Assembly: GCA_012845835.1 (NCBI GenBank)
Contig: JABAKD010000015.1
Location: 7,792,967-7,856,966, forward strand
Source: Undaria pinnatifida
Taxonomy: Eukaryota > Sar > Phaeophyceae > Laminariales > Alariaceae
DNA length: 64,000 nucleotides
Direction: 5' to 3'
The translations under genes and the position numbers were made by a program. Position 1 is the stretch's first letter; the number at the start of each line of letters is the position of its first letter. The notes under the pieces are model-generated. The model was not told where the DNA came from, ran no database searches, and was given only the letters and a program-made list of their open reading frames with translations. Positions 60,911 to 64,000 of this stretch are shown here, one piece after another.

Positions 60911-61834
60911 GTGTGCTTGGATTCGGCGGAGTGAAAGCTACGCTATAATGATTGCGTCATTTTTGTTTACTTTTTTGTGCAGAAATTAATATTCTGCTTT
61001 TGGGGGGGGGGGGGCGAGAAACTAGATGCTCTGTTTTTCGTTTTTTGGGCGAAAAAGTGGCGCTCTGTTTTGTTGGTTTGTTTCTGTTCGAGAAAATTGG
61101 CGCTCTGTCTGCACACGAGGAAAAAAAGCTGAAAAAAAATCAGAGCGCCAATGGTGTTGCGGTATGTTGGATGAATAGGTTAAACAACACATGACACTGT
61201 TGTGTTTGGTGTTGTTTGTTTTGCCCTTCCTCTCTGGTGGCCCCTTCGAAATTGGAACAAGGGTGGAACGGATGTATAAATGGATAAAAAGTGGAATAGG
61301 AATGAAAAAGTATTGGGCGAGGTGTTTTTTTTTTTTTAAACCCGAACCTCCAGTGATGATCGATCTGAAAAAAAAAAAGAAATGGAGGAAGAAGGAATTG
61401 GTTGAGCGGCAAGGTTTATGGGAGGAAGGAAGACAATGGGACGAAAGGGAAAGGGTGGATTGGATTCGATTGGATTGGATTGGATTAGGTGAGGGAGAAG
61501 AACGAAATGGATAAAATAGTATATGAATTGGATGGAGGAAAGGTACATTGGATATATAAAGGAAACGGTGAATTGGATAAAAAAAGGTCAATTGGCGATT
61601 TGAGTGGAAGGGAAAGGTGAGTTGATGAACTGGATTTAGGGAAATGGTCATTTGTCAACGGAAAAGCTGAAACGGAATTATGGGAACGTAAATTGGATTT
61701 GAAAGAAAGGGTGGGGGGGGGGGGTTGAACCGCGTTCCCCGATGGGGATTTTCGCGCGTTAGTAGGCGTCTGGCGTGTGGCGCCTATCAACAGGCTTTTC
61801 TTTATTCATTATGTACAAAAAAAGTAGTATCAGG
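60911..61834. other. Low-complexity flank, no gene
   Basis: Repeats of ggcgctctgt (61,060-61,115) and ggattggattggattgg with related AATTGGAT units (61,450-61,700). Long frames here follow these repeats and are not protein-like. Confidence 0.45.
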
Positions 61835-61925
61835 TGTGTTGCACGTGGGGTATACGTCGCGCGTTAGGTGTTTTGCACGCCGGGTGTTTTTTGCACGTCG
61901 GGTGTTCCGCACATCAGGCGTTTTT
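61835..61925 (+). repeat. Short GTGTTTTGCACG tandem repeats
   Basis: Four or five units of gtgttttgcacgtcgg-like 17-20 bp sequence. Confidence 0.7.
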
Positions 61926-62425
61926 GCGAGGGATTTTCGAACGGATTACCCTCCGCCGCGTACAGGTAGAGGGGGAAAGGAAATATGGACAAGCACATTC
62001 TCAGTGACCACAACTTGAAACGGACGGCGTTAGGCAGTACTTAGTCAGCCGTTTGTTGTTGCCGAACTCTAACTTTGTATAGAGGTTCATCGCGGTCACA
62101 CTGGTAGTGGGTAGGGTGGAAGAACATTTTGGGCAACAGGCAGATCAGGGTGGTGGGGAACAGCGTGGAAGAGGATTGGGCATTAGATATTTCGATCGGG
62201 CTCTGCTGCACGCAAATAGTCACCATACTTCGAAGTATTATTTTGTTTTTGGTTGAGCATTGCATAGCAGGCGGGCAGCGAATGGCGAACGGACGTGATG
62301 CACACGCCGAATCAGAATCGATGTCGACTAACATTCCCTCGTGAGCTCGCTGTCTGCATTGCTTGGTGGCGGTGACATGCATGGTTACTGCGTTGATTTT
62401 GCAGGGTTTTTTCGATGGCCATGTC
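61926..62425. other. Nothing recognised
   Basis: No repeat family, RNA gene or protein-like frame that I can support. Confidence 0.3.
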
Positions 62426-62429
62426 GGGT

Positions 62430-62680
62430 CAGGAGTTTTTTAAACGTCTTTCGGATCGAATCAGGTCGGAGGAAGACGTGCGAAAATCTCTCACGGGTCG
62501 GGTCGAGTTGGGTCGGGTCGGGTCGGGTCGGGTCGGGTCGGGTCGGGTCGGGTCGGGTCGGGTCGGGTCGGGTTGGATCGGGTCGGGTCGTCGGTTCACC
62601 CCACCCTACCCCACCCGACCCTCGAAAAGCGATCCGACCCGTAAAAAGCCCTGGAATTTTGTAGGTCGGGGTTTGCCGTG
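62430..62680 (+). repeat. GGGTC family repeat with pentanucleotide run
   Basis: (GGGTC)n from about 62,508 to 62,590, then cccaccctacccc, gacccg on the other side; ends cgacccgtaaaaagccctgg, like the copy at 63,155-63,260. The G-rich and C-rich arms could pair. Confidence 0.85.
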
Positions 62681-63715
62681 AAGGCGGGCTCCTCTTTTTA
62701 ATGATTCCTGAAGTTGGAGTGGATTGGATGGAGACGGCCGCGTGGAGCCCAGCGTCTGTCTCCCTGTGGGCGCTGATTTTGGGGTTGATTAATGTACAAC
62801 ATGAGCTATTGCACCGCCTAGGGAACTGAAAGAGGCGGAGTAACCTGTCGTTCATATGCGTACGAATTACGAGAGGACCGTTCGGGGTTCTCGTCCGAGA
62901 AGGTAGTGCGCCAGAAACTTGGACGCGAGCAATATTCCCGATGAGAATGTAAATTTCTAGTTCATAACAAGACGCTCTAGAAATGCTATGCTGGGGTCAC
63001 CACCGGTCGTTATGATTCATGTTGCATTTCGCATTGCGAAACAAGAGTGACGTTCCTCCGATTTAAGGTTAAGGAGTCCGATCATCAAGAACAAAAAAAA
63101 CAAAAACCTCTGTCGTCGCACACGCGTCTGTCTCGGTTCAGGAATTCTTCGCATAAATTGGGTCGGATCAGAAGGTTTTCACATAACACGGGTCGGGCCG
63201 GGTCACCCTGACCCGATCGCCCGACCCGCGAGCCATGATGCGTGAAAAGCCCTAAAAGAGATGAGATGGAAACCCCTCTTTCGAGATCGCTGGAGCCGGA
63301 TTACACGACCGCTGCCGCTGACCACCACCAACCCGACAAGTATTCCTGTTGCGCGAGTTCCTACCGACGGGCTACGAATGCCTTGTTTGTTTGTTGATGC
63401 CTGTCTCTCTGCACTCGCTTGTTTTCTTCTTGCTGTTTTCGGAGTGCCACGCCAATCTTCCCTGGCCGGGAAGGACACTCGTCACAATATCATACAAAGT
63501 TTGAAGCATGGAAACTTTTCCCCGTATGTATGTCTACCTGGTATGTAAATTATGCGCTTTTCTTTTTTGGCATCGTGAAATTTGCGCGGTGGCGGCTATG
63601 ATCGAGAATCGACAGGCCGCAGCGTCCACGCAGTGGGCGCTTGCGGGGGGTTTAGGCGTCCTGTTCCCGAGCGTCCAAGAAATCGGATATAAAAAGGGAA
63701 TCTGGCGCTACCATG
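62681..63715. other. Flank before the recombinase, GGGTC copy inside
   Basis: Contains a third GGGTC family copy (63,155-63,260: gggtcggatcagaaggtttt, gggtcaccctgacccgatc). No protein-like frame I can tie to the recombinase. Confidence 0.45.
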
Positions 63716-63716
63716 A

Positions 63717-64000
63717 GCGGAGGTGACCTTGAACCTCCAGATTTACTTGCGAGCAGCGGGCGAAGACAAGCGGAGCACCTTGCACTCTTTCCGAGTAGGA
63801 GGGGCAGCTGGCCACGATATGGATGGTACGGCCATAGACGTTCTCATGGAAGACGTCGGACGGAGATCTGCAGCCGTAGCCGGCAGATACGCAGAATTGA
63901 CAGTATCCGCGGCGACGTCGCGGGGAGCTAAGCGCTCACGCGATACGGCGTCCATAGAGGCAGACGTTTTATCACTGTCGGAGGGGTTTGTGGAGTCCTA
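63717..64000 (+). CDS. Tyrosine recombinase C-terminal part (retroelement)
   Basis: A frame open from 63,717 to the window end reads LQIYLRAAGEDKRSTLHSFR, VGGAAGHDMDGTAIDVLMED and VGRRSAAVAGRYAELT. HxxR (HSFR) followed by GGA, a G..IDVLM..VG stretch and a Tyr in AGRY match the C-terminal catalytic box of tyrosine recombinases: the second Arg is in HSFR and the nucleophile is the Tyr about 40 residues on. Such genes in algal genomes usually belong to DIRS-like or Crypton-like mobile elements. The upstream catalytic Arg is not visible in frame (stop at 63,714-63,716), so this is partial, split by an intron, or broken. A start-containing frame at 63,713 is a shadow. Confidence 0.7.

Overview
The window is nuclear DNA from a eukaryote with large, repeat-choked GT-AG introns. 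Two protein-coding genes can be assembled exon by exon, both on the + strand. Their sequence, the GC-rich exons, very long introns, LINE remnants and a tyrosine-recombinase retroelement fit a photosynthetic stramenopile (a brown alga is my best guess). That assignment is inference; no marker gene settles it.

Region 1 (1-9,002) holds the 3' part of a PiT/PHO4 phosphate transporter gene. Four exons (1618-1799, 3394-3573, 6305-6634, 8823-9002) join in frame to about 289 residues ending at a stop; the 5' exons lie before the window. Region 2 (9,003 to about 30,900) has no gene I can support. It holds degenerate tandem arrays, several dispersed repeat families, tRNA-like fragments, a possible retroelement pol fragment and one unrecognised open frame. 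Region 3 (about 30,954-58,840) is a 28-kb gene for a UPF1-like SF1B helicase, closest in layout to IGHMBP2/SMUBP2. I place 15 exons whose phases all agree and give about 905 residues with helicase motifs I to VI; one intron is 10.8 kb. Region 4 (58,841-64,000) holds echoes of the last helicase exon, minisatellites, a GGGTC repeat family and, at the very end, the C-terminal part of a tyrosine recombinase.

The most unusual feature is a pattern I call exon echoes. At least eight of the 19 exons are accompanied by decayed partial copies in the adjoining intron or 3' flank. Copies of an exon's 5' half, usually with the acceptor site, always lie upstream; copies of a 3' half, usually with the donor, always lie downstream; all are in direct orientation. 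The transporter's signature exon has eight echoes. One of them was split by a Harbinger-like element with 56-bp terminal inverted repeats and a TTA target duplication.

A second unusual feature is a set of short retroposon families with a fixed 3' end (GAGTAC followed by a run of C), variable 5' truncation and a poly(C) rather than poly(A) tail. One family (B) is the 3' end of a LINE whose zinc-knuckle ORF remnant is present twice; the other (A) shares only the terminal motif and looks like its SINE partner. Many copies sit close upstream of exons, where their C-runs may serve as pyrimidine tracts. All similarity statements come from reading the sequence by eye; no database or alignment was run.
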